From an uncultured Gammaproteobacteria bacterium (GTDB lineage: Bacteria; Pseudomonadota; Gammaproteobacteria; Pseudomonadales; Ketobacteraceae), in the NCBI GenBank assembly GCA_913063125.1, contig CAJXZM010000014.1:1-55713 (forward strand): DNA of 55,713 nt, written 5' to 3'. The notes under the pieces are model-generated. The model was not told the origin of the DNA and made no database searches. It worked only from the letters and a program-made list of their open reading frames with translations. This document shows, in pieces, positions 17,949-27,457 of this stretch (positions are counted from its first letter, which is position 1; the number at the start of each line of letters is the position of its first letter). A program made the position numbers and the translations under genes.

Positions 17949-19849
17949 CAGCTCGTTAACTCCGTTTTAACTACTTTCGACATTTGTGATACCAACCCCT
18001 GATAATCCTGAGTAAAGCGGCCCGTCACTTGGGTAAGGGAACCTCCCATAGAATTCATCGCGGTTTCAATCTCTTGTTCTATGGCGCGAATACTGCCTTC
18101 GAGTTGCACGTTAATGGATTCACCCGTACGAGATGCAGCCTCGGTAATCGCCGTTTCCAACAATTTAAAGAACGTCTGCATTTGCTGAGACTGTTTATCA
18201 TGTTGCTCACGCATGTGACCTTGCATACGTTCATTTGAAGACTCTAAATACCCTAACAAGCGCTGCTGCGCTTCACCGTGGGCCCGCTGAACCTGCTGCC
18301 CTGTATCACTGATACCGGCGATACCATCGGTTATCGCCTTTCTTACCGCCACGCCACCCGAAGAAAGCTCATCACTCACCGCTTTGGATTGGTCCTTTAT
18401 ATCACCAATCATGGCACGCATATGGGAGTTAACATCACTTACCGTATCTTCCATGGTTTGGCTCATTTCTTCGGTACGTGAATTCAGCGCACCCGACATA
18501 TTTTGCAAAGAGACATTGGTTGCTTGCACTGCCTTATCAAAACCATCAGCACCATTCACAATGATTTCACTGATATGGTTAGAACTGTCCTTTAGACCGT
18601 CACCAATCAACTTTACGCCTTCCTCAAAACCATGGTTAACGGATTGAATACCTTGCTTAGTACTATCAATAAATTGATCAACCACGTTTTTAGAAGCATC
18701 ACTGTATTGCTTAAGATACACATCAGAGTCTTCTAGCAATTGATTGTAATGACTATTGGTTGCCTCTACACACTGACTGATTTCCTGGATTGTTTTATCT
18801 ACCTGTTGGCGAATTTCTGGTACCGCTTCTACAGCCCGGTCTCGCATATCACGGAACACTTCCAAGTGCCGTTCTAATTCCGCCAATTGATGCTGATTGG
18901 TTTCTAGCACTGTTTTTAACTGATCCATATTGGCAGGGATCAGGCTCGACTTTTCACTAATATTGGCAACAGAACCCTCTGTTTTGGTGATAGCCTCTAC
19001 CCCTTGGGCGTATTGATCCATCATTTGCACCAATTGGTGACGGTAATTTTCTTGCCAATCGACCAACGACAAAACCGCAGCATTTAACTGTTTGAAGTTT
19101 TCACCAAACTGTTCCGTCAGCTGATTATTAAAGTCTTTGATAACTTCTTTAAGAGCATTAATCACTTGTTCTGTGGCGGACTTAGACAACATCTCAGCAA
19201 AGGTTTCCATCTGAGCCCATAACTTGTCACTAAAGGTCATAAAGTTCTGACGCTGATGCTTGGCTAGTTTCACCAACAGTTCCATCTGCTCATGATTGTT
19301 ATCAGCATGTTTGATTAACGCCTTAAGGTGATCATTTGAATCACTACGTTGTAACTTGATTTGGCCCACTACGGTATCTTCATCTTCCCCAGCAATGACT
19401 TGCTTTAACTCCGTAAGCGCAACTGATTGCTCCTTAATAGCGTCAAAAATATGCGATGCACCGATATCTTCGGCAGATAATTCAGAAGCCGCTTTGGCTT
19501 TTCTCTCCAACAACCCGGTACTTAACACTACTTTGTAGAAAATCGAACACGCCATACCCACCAAGCTGGTAATAAATGCCGTTTTTAAACCCGCGAGCAA
19601 TAGACTGATGCTGCCGTCAATATCGGTAGCATCAAATGCCATCAACCCCACGACGATACCAACAAAGGTGCCTAAAATACCTAATGAGGTGAGCAGTGTC
19701 GGAGCATAACTCACCACATTGGGTTCTTTGCCCACACGCAATAACACAAATGAAATACATAACGTAGAAACAATTAACCAAAGAAATATTTCAGTAATAG
19801 TTCCTGCGTTTGAATTTTGTAATATCGACTCTAAATATCCTGATAACAT
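17948..19849 (-). CDS. zorA: ZorA: MotA/TolQ/ExbB-family motor subunit with long coiled-coil tail
   Basis: Three membrane helices are visible at about residues 18-40, 52-73 and 84-108, the last two matching MotA/TolQ/ExbB (LGILGTFVGIVVGLM and GLKTAFITSLVGMACSIFYK). The remaining 520 residues are almost entirely heptad-rich helix, the long cytoplasmic tail typical of ZorA, which transmits the signal to the effectors. Length is in the ZorA range. It is coupled to zorB by an ATGA overlap. The gap to the upstream DUF262 gene is 63 bp and contains three 16-bp tandem repeats. No ZorC, ZorD, ZorF or ZorG is recognised nearby, so type II is the nearest named type. Confidence 0.93.
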   Translation of the reverse strand: MLSGYLESILQNSNAGTITEIFLWLIVSTLCISFVLLRVGKEPNVVSYAPTLLTSLGILGTFVGIVVGLMAFDATDIDGSISLLLAGLKTAFITSLVGMACSIFYKVVLSTGLLERKAKAASELSAEDIGASHIFDAIKEQSVALTELKQVIAGEDEDTVVGQIKLQRSDSNDHLKALIKHADNNHEQMELLVKLAKHQRQNFMTFSDKLWAQMETFAEMLSKSATEQVINALKEVIKDFNNQLTEQFGENFKQLNAAVLSLVDWQENYRHQLVQMMDQYAQGVEAITKTEGSVANISEKSSLIPANMDQLKTVLETNQHQLAELERHLEVFRDMRDRAVEAVPEIRQQVDKTIQEISQCVEATNSHYNQLLEDSDVYLKQYSDASKNVVDQFIDSTKQGIQSVNHGFEEGVKLIGDGLKDSSNHISEIIVNGADGFDKAVQATNVSLQNMSGALNSRTEEMSQTMEDTVSDVNSHMRAMIGDIKDQSKAVSDELSSGGVAVRKAITDGIAGISDTGQQVQRAHGEAQQRLLGYLESSNERMQGHMREQHDKQSQQMQTFFKLLETAITEAASRTGESINVQLEGSIRAIEQEIETAMNSMGGSLTQVTGRFTQDYQGLVSQMSKVVKTELTS

Positions 19850-19874
19850 GTTTACTTCCCTTTTTAATTACTTC

Positions 19875-19922
19875 TTTTCTTTACGCCTGCTTTTCTTTAC
19901 GCCTGCTTTTCTTTACGCCTGC
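19875..19922. repeat. Three tandem copies of a 16-bp unit at the end of the DUF262 gene
   Basis: TTTTCTTTACGCCTGC is repeated three times without change (19875-19890, 19891-19906, 19907-19922). On the coding strand the copy nearest the gene contains the last Gln and Ala codons and the TAA stop; the other two lie in the gap before zorA. This looks like replication slippage and could change spacing or mRNA structure between the two genes. Confidence 0.85.
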
Positions 19923-22198
19923 AACGCTCGATTTAGTAACTCAGCGTTTTCCAACACTTCATGCTGTTCAAACACCAACCAGCCCATGGTGCGAACATCA
20001 CTTTGTGACTCATTACCTCTACCCGTCCATATGCCGACCTTACGGTGCGGCCACGCGATCTCGAATTCCCCACACACTTCACCCTGGTCATTAATGAGTT
20101 CATAACCACAATCCGGTACATCAAGCTGTGTTTTAATAATATGTCGTGCCACCGACACAATGCTGTCATCCAGCTCATCAGCCCAGTCTGGCAAACCGTA
20201 TTTAACCTCCCCTAGAATGGAATGCATAACGTGCGTTTTTAGTGCATCAACATCCGTAAAGTATGTAAACCCATTTTGATTGGCGGCATTAAGCACTTCT
20301 GGGCCTTCATCAATTAACAATGCCAAGGGGTTTGAGTAACCCGCCTGTATACCTTCGGGCCACGCCATATCAAGGTGGGCAATAACATCACCACTTTCAT
20401 GATCTACTAATTCATATTCGATAATGGCTTCAGGTAGCTTATGCTCTAGCATCCATTGATTAAGCGCTTCTAGCGCCAACTCTTCTGCCTCACTGGTGAT
20501 GCCACCAACGATATCGATTCCGTTGCCTTCAATTACAGCACCGTCAACGCCCTCAACACCCTCAACACTAACAATACCGGCTTCTTTCGTACCTCTACCA
20601 AAATGAGAGTCCACTAACGTGCCTGGAAGCTGATATAAACTATCTAACCGTTGATTGGCCGCTTCCGCCAACAATTGCTGTCGCGCTATAAGGAACGCAG
20701 GGTAATTTTCTACCTTCCATAATTCCTTATCCATGGGTATCCATTGGGACGCCAAGGCACCAGGGTATTTGCGCTCTACTTCTTCAAAATAGATCTCGGG
20801 GTTACTATCGCTAATTTTTATATTGGTATCTTTAGTAAGAAAACAGAAATTGGCAATTGCGTTAATCTGCGCTTTACCATAGCCATTCTTCTTTAGATAA
20901 GCCTTAGGGAAAATATGGTGCACTTCCAATTTACTGTGTTTACCCAAAAGGTTTTCCTTTAACGGAATACCTAATCCCCAATCCATCGCGTCACCCATAC
21001 GGGTTAGCATATACAACATGGGATAAAAACGAGCGCCTTTACTCCAACCGCTGAAGTGCTCAGGACGTATATGTAAATCACCACGCCAAAGTAAGAGGTC
21101 TTTAATCAACACATCCAACCCATTATCCGTATCACGGATCAACTCTAAGTCTTTATTAACCATCGACTCGGTAGACCCAGAGAACTTGCCCCACATAGCG
21201 CTATGGAGGTACCAGAACAGCAATTTGTCCCGTTCGACCTCATTGAATAGCACATCCTCATGATGACTTATATAATGTGTCAACACCGGGAAAGCATAGG
21301 GACCAAATAACACCCGACTATGATCCAGGCCCAAACGCCCAGAAATCACATTCAACAGGTTATTTACAATTTTGACGGCTTTTTTCATCGCTGCCTTAAA
21401 ACTGGCTGAATCTAGCTGGTGCAACGCTTTAAACAACGCCTCCCCAGTAGCGATAGTATTTATATTCCGTAGCAACCAATCCAATTCAAAGTTAAACCCT
21501 TGCGCCGACCATTCTTTTAATACGTCACGCATCTCGGACCGCGCATCCGGCCAATCCGCACAAATTTTCGCTAACGCAAGATCACCTTTCGATAACTTGG
21601 TACCACCACTGTTCACGCGATTAAAGATATCCACCACCACATCAATGGTTTTATCCTCTCCCGTCACTTCTTCTATCTGAAAATTAATATCACGAATACC
21701 ATGAACCAAATTTAACCGTGTAAAATATTCAGTGGTTTTATCGGCAGCGGCATTCGCCGATATCTCCGCGATAAAGGGGCCGATACCTTCTTTCATCAAA
21801 CGCGACACATCAATCCACAATGGATCGTTTTTCATCTTCTTCGGCATATAGAAGCTAAACTCTTCGCTTTCCAGATTAAAAAACAAATCCGTAAACGCTT
21901 TATTGTCACCGTCAAAAAAAGCCGGAGCCTTTCCCCGTATCACGCCATATAACGAGGTAATACGTTGCTGCCCATCAAGCAACAACTTAACAATACCCGC
22001 GGCCAATTCGTTATCCCCGCGGTGATCCGCAGACTTAGATTCGGTCGCCCACACCAACAAGCTACCGACAGGATGACGCTTATAGAGTGAGGCCATTAAA
22101 CCCCTCACCTGATCCCGGTTCCACACATAACCCCGTTGAAATTCAGGCAACGCCATATGGCCGCTGTCGATATGATCCAGAATGGTAGAAACTTGCAT
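19913..22198 (-). CDS. GmrSD-like DUF262/HNH (DUF1524) protein with duplicated C-terminal module
   Basis: The N-terminus (ALPEFQRGYVWNRDQVRGLM) is DUF262, a ParB/Srx-like NTPase domain with LLLDGQQRITSLYG. A DUF1524-type HNH follows with EVHHIFPKAYL at about residue 426. Together this is the GmrSD (type IV restriction) layout, which cuts modified DNA and uses nucleotide hydrolysis. Beyond it lies an extension of about 200 residues with two copies of a small module (YELVDHESGDVIAHLDMAW and YELINDQGEVCGEFEIAW). The same module ends the ZorE-like protein and the giant helicase downstream. ATG 22198 has AGGAT at proper distance; ATG 22204 is too close to it. The spacer from the methyltransferase gene is about 100 bp. 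Confidence 0.88.
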   Translation of the reverse strand: MQVSTILDHIDSGHMALPEFQRGYVWNRDQVRGLMASLYKRHPVGSLLVWATESKSADHRGDNELAAGIVKLLLDGQQRITSLYGVIRGKAPAFFDGDNKAFTDLFFNLESEEFSFYMPKKMKNDPLWIDVSRLMKEGIGPFIAEISANAAADKTTEYFTRLNLVHGIRDINFQIEEVTGEDKTIDVVVDIFNRVNSGGTKLSKGDLALAKICADWPDARSEMRDVLKEWSAQGFNFELDWLLRNINTIATGEALFKALHQLDSASFKAAMKKAVKIVNNLLNVISGRLGLDHSRVLFGPYAFPVLTHYISHHEDVLFNEVERDKLLFWYLHSAMWGKFSGSTESMVNKDLELIRDTDNGLDVLIKDLLLWRGDLHIRPEHFSGWSKGARFYPMLYMLTRMGDAMDWGLGIPLKENLLGKHSKLEVHHIFPKAYLKKNGYGKAQINAIANFCFLTKDTNIKISDSNPEIYFEEVERKYPGALASQWIPMDKELWKVENYPAFLIARQQLLAEAANQRLDSLYQLPGTLVDSHFGRGTKEAGIVSVEGVEGVDGAVIEGNGIDIVGGITSEAEELALEALNQWMLEHKLPEAIIEYELVDHESGDVIAHLDMAWPEGIQAGYSNPLALLIDEGPEVLNAANQNGFTYFTDVDALKTHVMHSILGEVKYGLPDWADELDDSIVSVARHIIKTQLDVPDCGYELINDQGEVCGEFEIAWPHRKVGIWTGRGNESQSDVRTMGWLVFEQHEVLENAELLNRALQA

Positions 22199-22304
22199 AA
22201 ACATTATCCTTTTATTCTTACATTTTTATGCTGGACTGGAGAGAGATCGATTTTAAGCACACCTCTCTGCTAAACATTAGTTATCTCAAGTAGCGAATTC
22301 AGAT

Positions 22305-25300
22305 TTACTCTTTCGTAACGGCAAAGCGTTCTTCAAAGGCTTTCCAGGCGATACGGTAATCGTGTTCACGATCACAACGATCAAATGGCGCAACGTAGGT
22401 GATTTTTTTCTCTCGGGGGCCGCCGGGTAAAGTATCGTCGATTACGGTTTGGATCACTTGAGTTCCGGCGGGCAAGCTTTGGTGATCAGTCCAGTTGATA
22501 TCGGCGAATGGGGTGCCCTGGTTTAACTGGTTAATGGCGCTGGTGGGTTGCAGGTCTTCCCAACCGATGACTTTTTCTTCAGTCGCACGACCGGTTGAAT
22601 CAGGATAGATAATGGTCACCGGTGTATCTTTATTCTTATTGCCTTTTCGAGGAAGACCTACTCCGATTAAGCCTTTGGAGGCAGTAAAAATAATACGGCC
22701 ATTGGCATCGTACCAGGTATCATTTTCATATTGGCGCATTACAGGAAATTGGACGCGGTAAATGGTTAACAACTCTTGCAGCGTTAGGCCTAGTGCCTGG
22801 GCGGCGAGCACATCGATTTCAACCAATGTCTGCCTTCTACAAAAAACGTTCTTCATACCACAACGACTTTGCCAACTCGGTGTTAGTTCTGAAAAATATT
22901 TATCTGAAAGTCTATCGTCTTTTTTCGCCCATTCATCAAATGGAAATGTTTCAGACCAATTACCTGCCCATAGATCTTGATAAAACTCACTTAAACTGTT
23001 GAGCACAAGAGCCCTTAAATGCAACGATAATCGATATTTTTCATCTACCAAAGTTGGCAATTGATTTATTAGTGTTGTGTTTGCATGCCCCATGCCCGTA
23101 CTTTTAACCCGATAATCGATAGGTATTGATAGCGTCATAGCATGATAATCTAATAAGTCAGCATGTTTTTTAAATGAAGTAGCTACACAAGTATTAATAT
23201 GTGCAGTACCCGGCGGCATAATCACCGAAATCAACGTTCGCTCACCCGACTGGCTTAGCATTTCACGATTCACATGCCTATAAAATTCCGTAACAGGCCT
23301 TTCCTTACTTTCCCCCTCCTCAACCCACGGCACCCGTGTCGTTCTACGAAGATATTCAGCCTCGTCGCAGGCGGGAATGTAGTTGCTACGCGGCAGGTAG
23401 TTGTCTGGTAAATCAACTAGGTCCAATACATCATAATCACTATTGAGTTTTGTAATAGCTCTAGGGGTTTTATAACAAGGGTTTCCTACAAAAAAATGAG
23501 GGCCGGACAGCACCCACTGTTTTGTCGATTCTGGAAATTGGGTTTGACGTTTAATAGTGCCATCGTTTTGTGCATTCACCTCATTCCAGCATGTAGATGG
23601 AGTTGTATAATATTCTCCTTCAAGATCACCTAACCGCTTAGTTTGCTGAGAAAACTTATCTAAAACCGACATTAGTTCTTTCGCATGTAAGGCTGGTAAA
23701 CGAGCTTCACCGGCCGGAGTCCCCGGTTCATCATAAAGTGTAGCGAATATTTTTAGAGTTTCATTTTGTACGGTAATAATCCTACTTTTATGTCCAGCGA
23801 CATTCCATTTGCCTTTATCATTTTTTATTCCTGGAACGGCCCCAACCCCGTCATGTCCAACACAAGAATCAATCGAACTTGGGCTAAATAAATTGGCAAT
23901 ATGCTTAAAATTGACACTACTCTTCTCACCAAAAATATTAATGCTATACATTGTTGCATGATGAACTTCAGAAAAAAGGCTTAGCTCATTGTGAAACTGG
24001 AAATGAGATCGCAGACGCGGATAAACCTCCGCTCGAAATCCCCCTCCTTTCGGATCATCATAAATACCTTCTGGATGCAAGAAACCCGTCACTCCGGTTT
24101 GACTGCAAATCATCCACGCCTGCGGCAAAAAGCACTTATATAGATTCGCCTTTTGACCAGACAATATAGAATAATTTTGATCTGAATTTAGAAAACTCTG
24201 AGTTGCTTCCGCCTGTTCCAGCTCGCCAAACCAAGACTTTTTTAGTTCAGAATACTTTTCGAAACTTTTTAAACGCTCATCACTCATTTTCGTAGCAGAG
24301 AACTTACGTAAGTTAAACAAGGGATGATAATCCCCCAACACCCCACCTTCTTGCCACTCCACCTTTAACCAAGGCGGATTCCCCAAAATAAGGTCAAATC
24401 CCCCATTTTTAGCAAACTGATCAGCAAAGTTTAACTCCCAATGAAAAAAACGATTTTTCTCTGCCAGTTGATGTACCAACTTTAGCCGTGGAAAGTGTTT
24501 ATATAAGGCTTCAATCTTTAACTGACCTTTACTATCCGTCAGTTGCGGCTGCTCCTGCGCTGGTTGATCAAAGGCAAAGCCACCTTGGGCATCAGTGCTC
24601 GCTGTCGCTTTCCTCGCACTACTTTGATCTGTTGGTGTTGCTTCTCCAGAAAAATCAAACCCGCCTTGTTCTGGCCTTTGTACATCCAACACATTGCCAT
24701 TTAGCAATAGGCCAATTTCCATCAAAAAAGTATCGCGGTCTGGCAACAAGTGTGCCTGTTCAATAGGCCAAAACCATAACGCACACCAGTAATCCATCAC
24801 CATTTTTAAACGTCGATAGGCACTGGCGGTTTTACTATTAAGGTTAAAGATACCCTGTTCTCTGACCTGATCTTTTTCTTGAGTAGAGGAAACTCGATCT
24901 TCAGCGTTGTTATTGGGCCAAACCGCTAGAATATCCTCGGTGCGATTGCGGTCAGTGTCCAACTGCTGTGTATGCTCTTGCCATAACTGATCGACTTTGT
25001 CCGATAGAAACAACAAGGTCTTAATATCATCGGCGGCAAAAGGTTTAACAAATCCGTTGCGCCATTTTTTAATGGTATCAAACTTTTCAGGCTCCAAGCT
25101 TTTGGCAACTTTATCGGTATAGTTTGCCATACCTGGATCGGGTAATAAGAAATGGTAGATCTCTGATTCTGCTCGCTGCCAGGGTAGTTCGTCTTCTGTG
25201 GCGTTAGCCGGATTTTGCTCTGCTGCCCCAGCAAGACTTAGCGGATTTAACCGCGTTGGCGCCCTATCGTACCAGGCATTACCTTTGACTTGTTTACCCA

Positions 25301-27440
25301 ACAAATGTGTGGCGTACACCTGCCGACGAGCACCGACAAGGCTATTACCATTAAATAGCTGGTAACCGAACCAAGGCACTTGGGTACTAGAAGAGATAGC
25401 ATTGAGCCATAACGACACTTCTGCTAACTCCACCGCCACGGGGTTTAAATCCACCCCAAAGGCATTATGATCGGCAATATGCATCTTAACCTGTTGCAGT
25501 ATTTCGCCGTAGCTATCATGGGGAATACGTTGGTTTAACTCCCCCTGTTTTTTCTCTAGATAAGCTTCACTGAGCTGATTAACGGCTTCGTTTAAGAACG
25601 CCGCAGAACCCATGGCGGGCTCGCAGATACTCAGGTTTAAAATATCATCCGCTTGTTTGTCTTTTAACAGTTCTTTTAGCGCATATTTCACCAGGGTTTT
25701 GGTGAGTACTTCTGGGGTGTAATAGGAGGCGCTTTTTTGTCGATCTCGCCCCGCTAGGCGATAAATAAAACGGCCCTTATCATACACCCGCAGTTTCTTG
25801 CGGCCTTCTTCATCTTTGTCATACACACGCTCGTCTTCGGTATACAGTTCAAGGTCTTCTGCGGCAATAAAGTAACCGGTTTCCAATTCACTGGGTTCGG
25901 TACCGGCTTTTTTCACTTCATAGAGGTCTTTGTCGGCAAAAAAACCTCGATAACTAAGCAACGCTTCATATACCGCACCCAATTGGTTAATACCAAGCTG
26001 GGCGTAACTGACGCGGCCACGGCGGCGGGATCGCCCTCCTCTGCCGCCATTGCCACCGGCACTGGTTAACGACATTAGCTCAATAATGCGTTGCAGGGTT
26101 TCATTGCGGAAGATGACTTTGTTAATTAACGGAGTGAATTTTGGGTGGAATAAGTGGCTATCCAATCCCTTAATGTGAAAGCTGTTATGAACGGCGGCCT
26201 CACTGCCTAAGTCCAACCCTTGGTGCTCGGAGGTGCCGCCATAACCTTGATGAATTAAACTGAACAAACGATCAATGGATTGATGGAGATAACTGCCGTT
26301 ACGGGATTCGTCGGTATTAAGCCGTACCATTTCCAGATCACGTAAGCTTTCTAAACTATAACCTTTCAAGTAAGCGGGGCTATTGATGGGCACGTATTTT
26401 AGTTCTGGCCGGGCTTCGATATAAAATAAGAACAGCAGGCGATACATATAACGCAGACATTCAAGACTTAACTCATCGGGTTGTAAGGCATTTTTTCCGC
26501 TATAACCGATTTTGGTATGTTTTATTAAGTACTCGGCAGCTTCATTACCCAGTAGTTCGATGGATTCTCGCAGTGCGTATTTTAGATCTTCTGAGACAGA
26601 AAATGCGTGTTTATGGGCGTTTTCATCCAGGTTATCCAGCAGGCACAAACCTTCATCGGGTAATAGACTTTGCTTGTGCAACAAGACCGCGGTGGCCTTG
26701 ACTGTGGCATCATCTTTTCGGCCAAGGATTTCATCCCAGTCAAAACGTAATAAGCGGTTTTGATTCCATTTTAGGCGGTCAATGAGCAATAACTGGCTAT
26801 CGGATAATAACAGCACCCAACGCGGAGGGTGTTTTTGGCCGTACACTCGACGGCTGATGATGTCATTCCATGATTCGCTTAATAAGGCGGTATCAGGTGG
26901 CACTTCCCCATGGAATTGGTCTTTATGAGGCGTTAGGGATAAGGGGTCAGCCCCCAATGATTCTGGATCGGTTTCAAAAGCGCCCAATAACACCAATTCT
27001 GGTGCTATCAATTCGCTAGCGTTGTCATTCCCTGGGCATACCGCGCCTAAAACGGGGATTTCAGTATTATCTTCTAACACCAGATTTTGGGGTTGGTAGG
27101 TATAACCCAATACCGTTAATAACCGTTGAAAAAACTGGCGCTGCAGGGCTACCCGTTTATTGGCCGCCACTTTTCCGCTAACCGCACGGCGCATTTGTTC
27201 GCGCATGGTGAAGTAATCCCGACTGAGGGATTTTAAGCCGTTGTAGGGTGCTTTTTGATGCTCGCCATTCGGCGTTTCATCTTTGGAGCCTGCTTCTTTC
27301 CCTTGCGCTTCCATTGCCACCCAAGCGTCCAGTGTTTGACGGATATCGCCGTTAAACACCTCACTAAGATAGTGGTGGCTATAAAATTCATTCTCATTAC
27401 TAAGGCCGATATACGTTGCGGCGGTGTCTTTAATGGCCAT
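22305..27440 (-). CDS. Giant Eco57I-class N6-adenine DNA methyltransferase (DrmMI/PglX-like)
   Basis: A 1711-residue protein. SAM-binding motif I is EPAMGSAAFLNEA (about residue 608) and the catalytic motif IV is NPPW (about 1018), the gamma-type adenine methyltransferase signature of Eco57I and PglX. The N-terminal 500 residues and the long C-terminus (about 1100-1711) probably carry target recognition and partner contacts. In class 1 DISARM and BREX such enzymes mark host DNA as self. Here it directly follows a DrmD/RapA-like helicase with a 17-bp gap and precedes DUF262. It is longer than the PglX and DrmMI proteins I recall (about 1200-1400). A fused nuclease (type IIG) is possible, but I see no clear PD-(D/E)XK motif. 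Confidence 0.85.
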   Translation of the reverse strand: MAIKDTAATYIGLSNENEFYSHHYLSEVFNGDIRQTLDAWVAMEAQGKEAGSKDETPNGEHQKAPYNGLKSLSRDYFTMREQMRRAVSGKVAANKRVALQRQFFQRLLTVLGYTYQPQNLVLEDNTEIPVLGAVCPGNDNASELIAPELVLLGAFETDPESLGADPLSLTPHKDQFHGEVPPDTALLSESWNDIISRRVYGQKHPPRWVLLLSDSQLLLIDRLKWNQNRLLRFDWDEILGRKDDATVKATAVLLHKQSLLPDEGLCLLDNLDENAHKHAFSVSEDLKYALRESIELLGNEAAEYLIKHTKIGYSGKNALQPDELSLECLRYMYRLLFLFYIEARPELKYVPINSPAYLKGYSLESLRDLEMVRLNTDESRNGSYLHQSIDRLFSLIHQGYGGTSEHQGLDLGSEAAVHNSFHIKGLDSHLFHPKFTPLINKVIFRNETLQRIIELMSLTSAGGNGGRGGRSRRRGRVSYAQLGINQLGAVYEALLSYRGFFADKDLYEVKKAGTEPSELETGYFIAAEDLELYTEDERVYDKDEEGRKKLRVYDKGRFIYRLAGRDRQKSASYYTPEVLTKTLVKYALKELLKDKQADDILNLSICEPAMGSAAFLNEAVNQLSEAYLEKKQGELNQRIPHDSYGEILQQVKMHIADHNAFGVDLNPVAVELAEVSLWLNAISSSTQVPWFGYQLFNGNSLVGARRQVYATHLLGKQVKGNAWYDRAPTRLNPLSLAGAAEQNPANATEDELPWQRAESEIYHFLLPDPGMANYTDKVAKSLEPEKFDTIKKWRNGFVKPFAADDIKTLLFLSDKVDQLWQEHTQQLDTDRNRTEDILAVWPNNNAEDRVSSTQEKDQVREQGIFNLNSKTASAYRRLKMVMDYWCALWFWPIEQAHLLPDRDTFLMEIGLLLNGNVLDVQRPEQGGFDFSGEATPTDQSSARKATASTDAQGGFAFDQPAQEQPQLTDSKGQLKIEALYKHFPRLKLVHQLAEKNRFFHWELNFADQFAKNGGFDLILGNPPWLKVEWQEGGVLGDYHPLFNLRKFSATKMSDERLKSFEKYSELKKSWFGELEQAEATQSFLNSDQNYSILSGQKANLYKCFLPQAWMICSQTGVTGFLHPEGIYDDPKGGGFRAEVYPRLRSHFQFHNELSLFSEVHHATMYSINIFGEKSSVNFKHIANLFSPSSIDSCVGHDGVGAVPGIKNDKGKWNVAGHKSRIITVQNETLKIFATLYDEPGTPAGEARLPALHAKELMSVLDKFSQQTKRLGDLEGEYYTTPSTCWNEVNAQNDGTIKRQTQFPESTKQWVLSGPHFFVGNPCYKTPRAITKLNSDYDVLDLVDLPDNYLPRSNYIPACDEAEYLRRTTRVPWVEEGESKERPVTEFYRHVNREMLSQSGERTLISVIMPPGTAHINTCVATSFKKHADLLDYHAMTLSIPIDYRVKSTGMGHANTTLINQLPTLVDEKYRLSLHLRALVLNSLSEFYQDLWAGNWSETFPFDEWAKKDDRLSDKYFSELTPSWQSRCGMKNVFCRRQTLVEIDVLAAQALGLTLQELLTIYRVQFPVMRQYENDTWYDANGRIIFTASKGLIGVGLPRKGNKNKDTPVTIIYPDSTGRATEEKVIGWEDLQPTSAINQLNQGTPFADINWTDHQSLPAGTQVIQTVIDDTLPGGPREKKITYVAPFDRCDREHDYRIAWKAFEERFAVTKE

Positions 27441-27457
27441 GCTACTTCCTGATTCTT

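Noticed and set aside
16078..19849. Zorya type I or III
   Set aside because: No ZorC/ZorD or ZorF/ZorG genes follow zorB; an HNH gene does, as in type II.
22305..27440. BREX locus based on the PglX-like methyltransferase
   Set aside because: No PglZ, BrxC, BrxA, BrxB or BrxL genes are present in the window.
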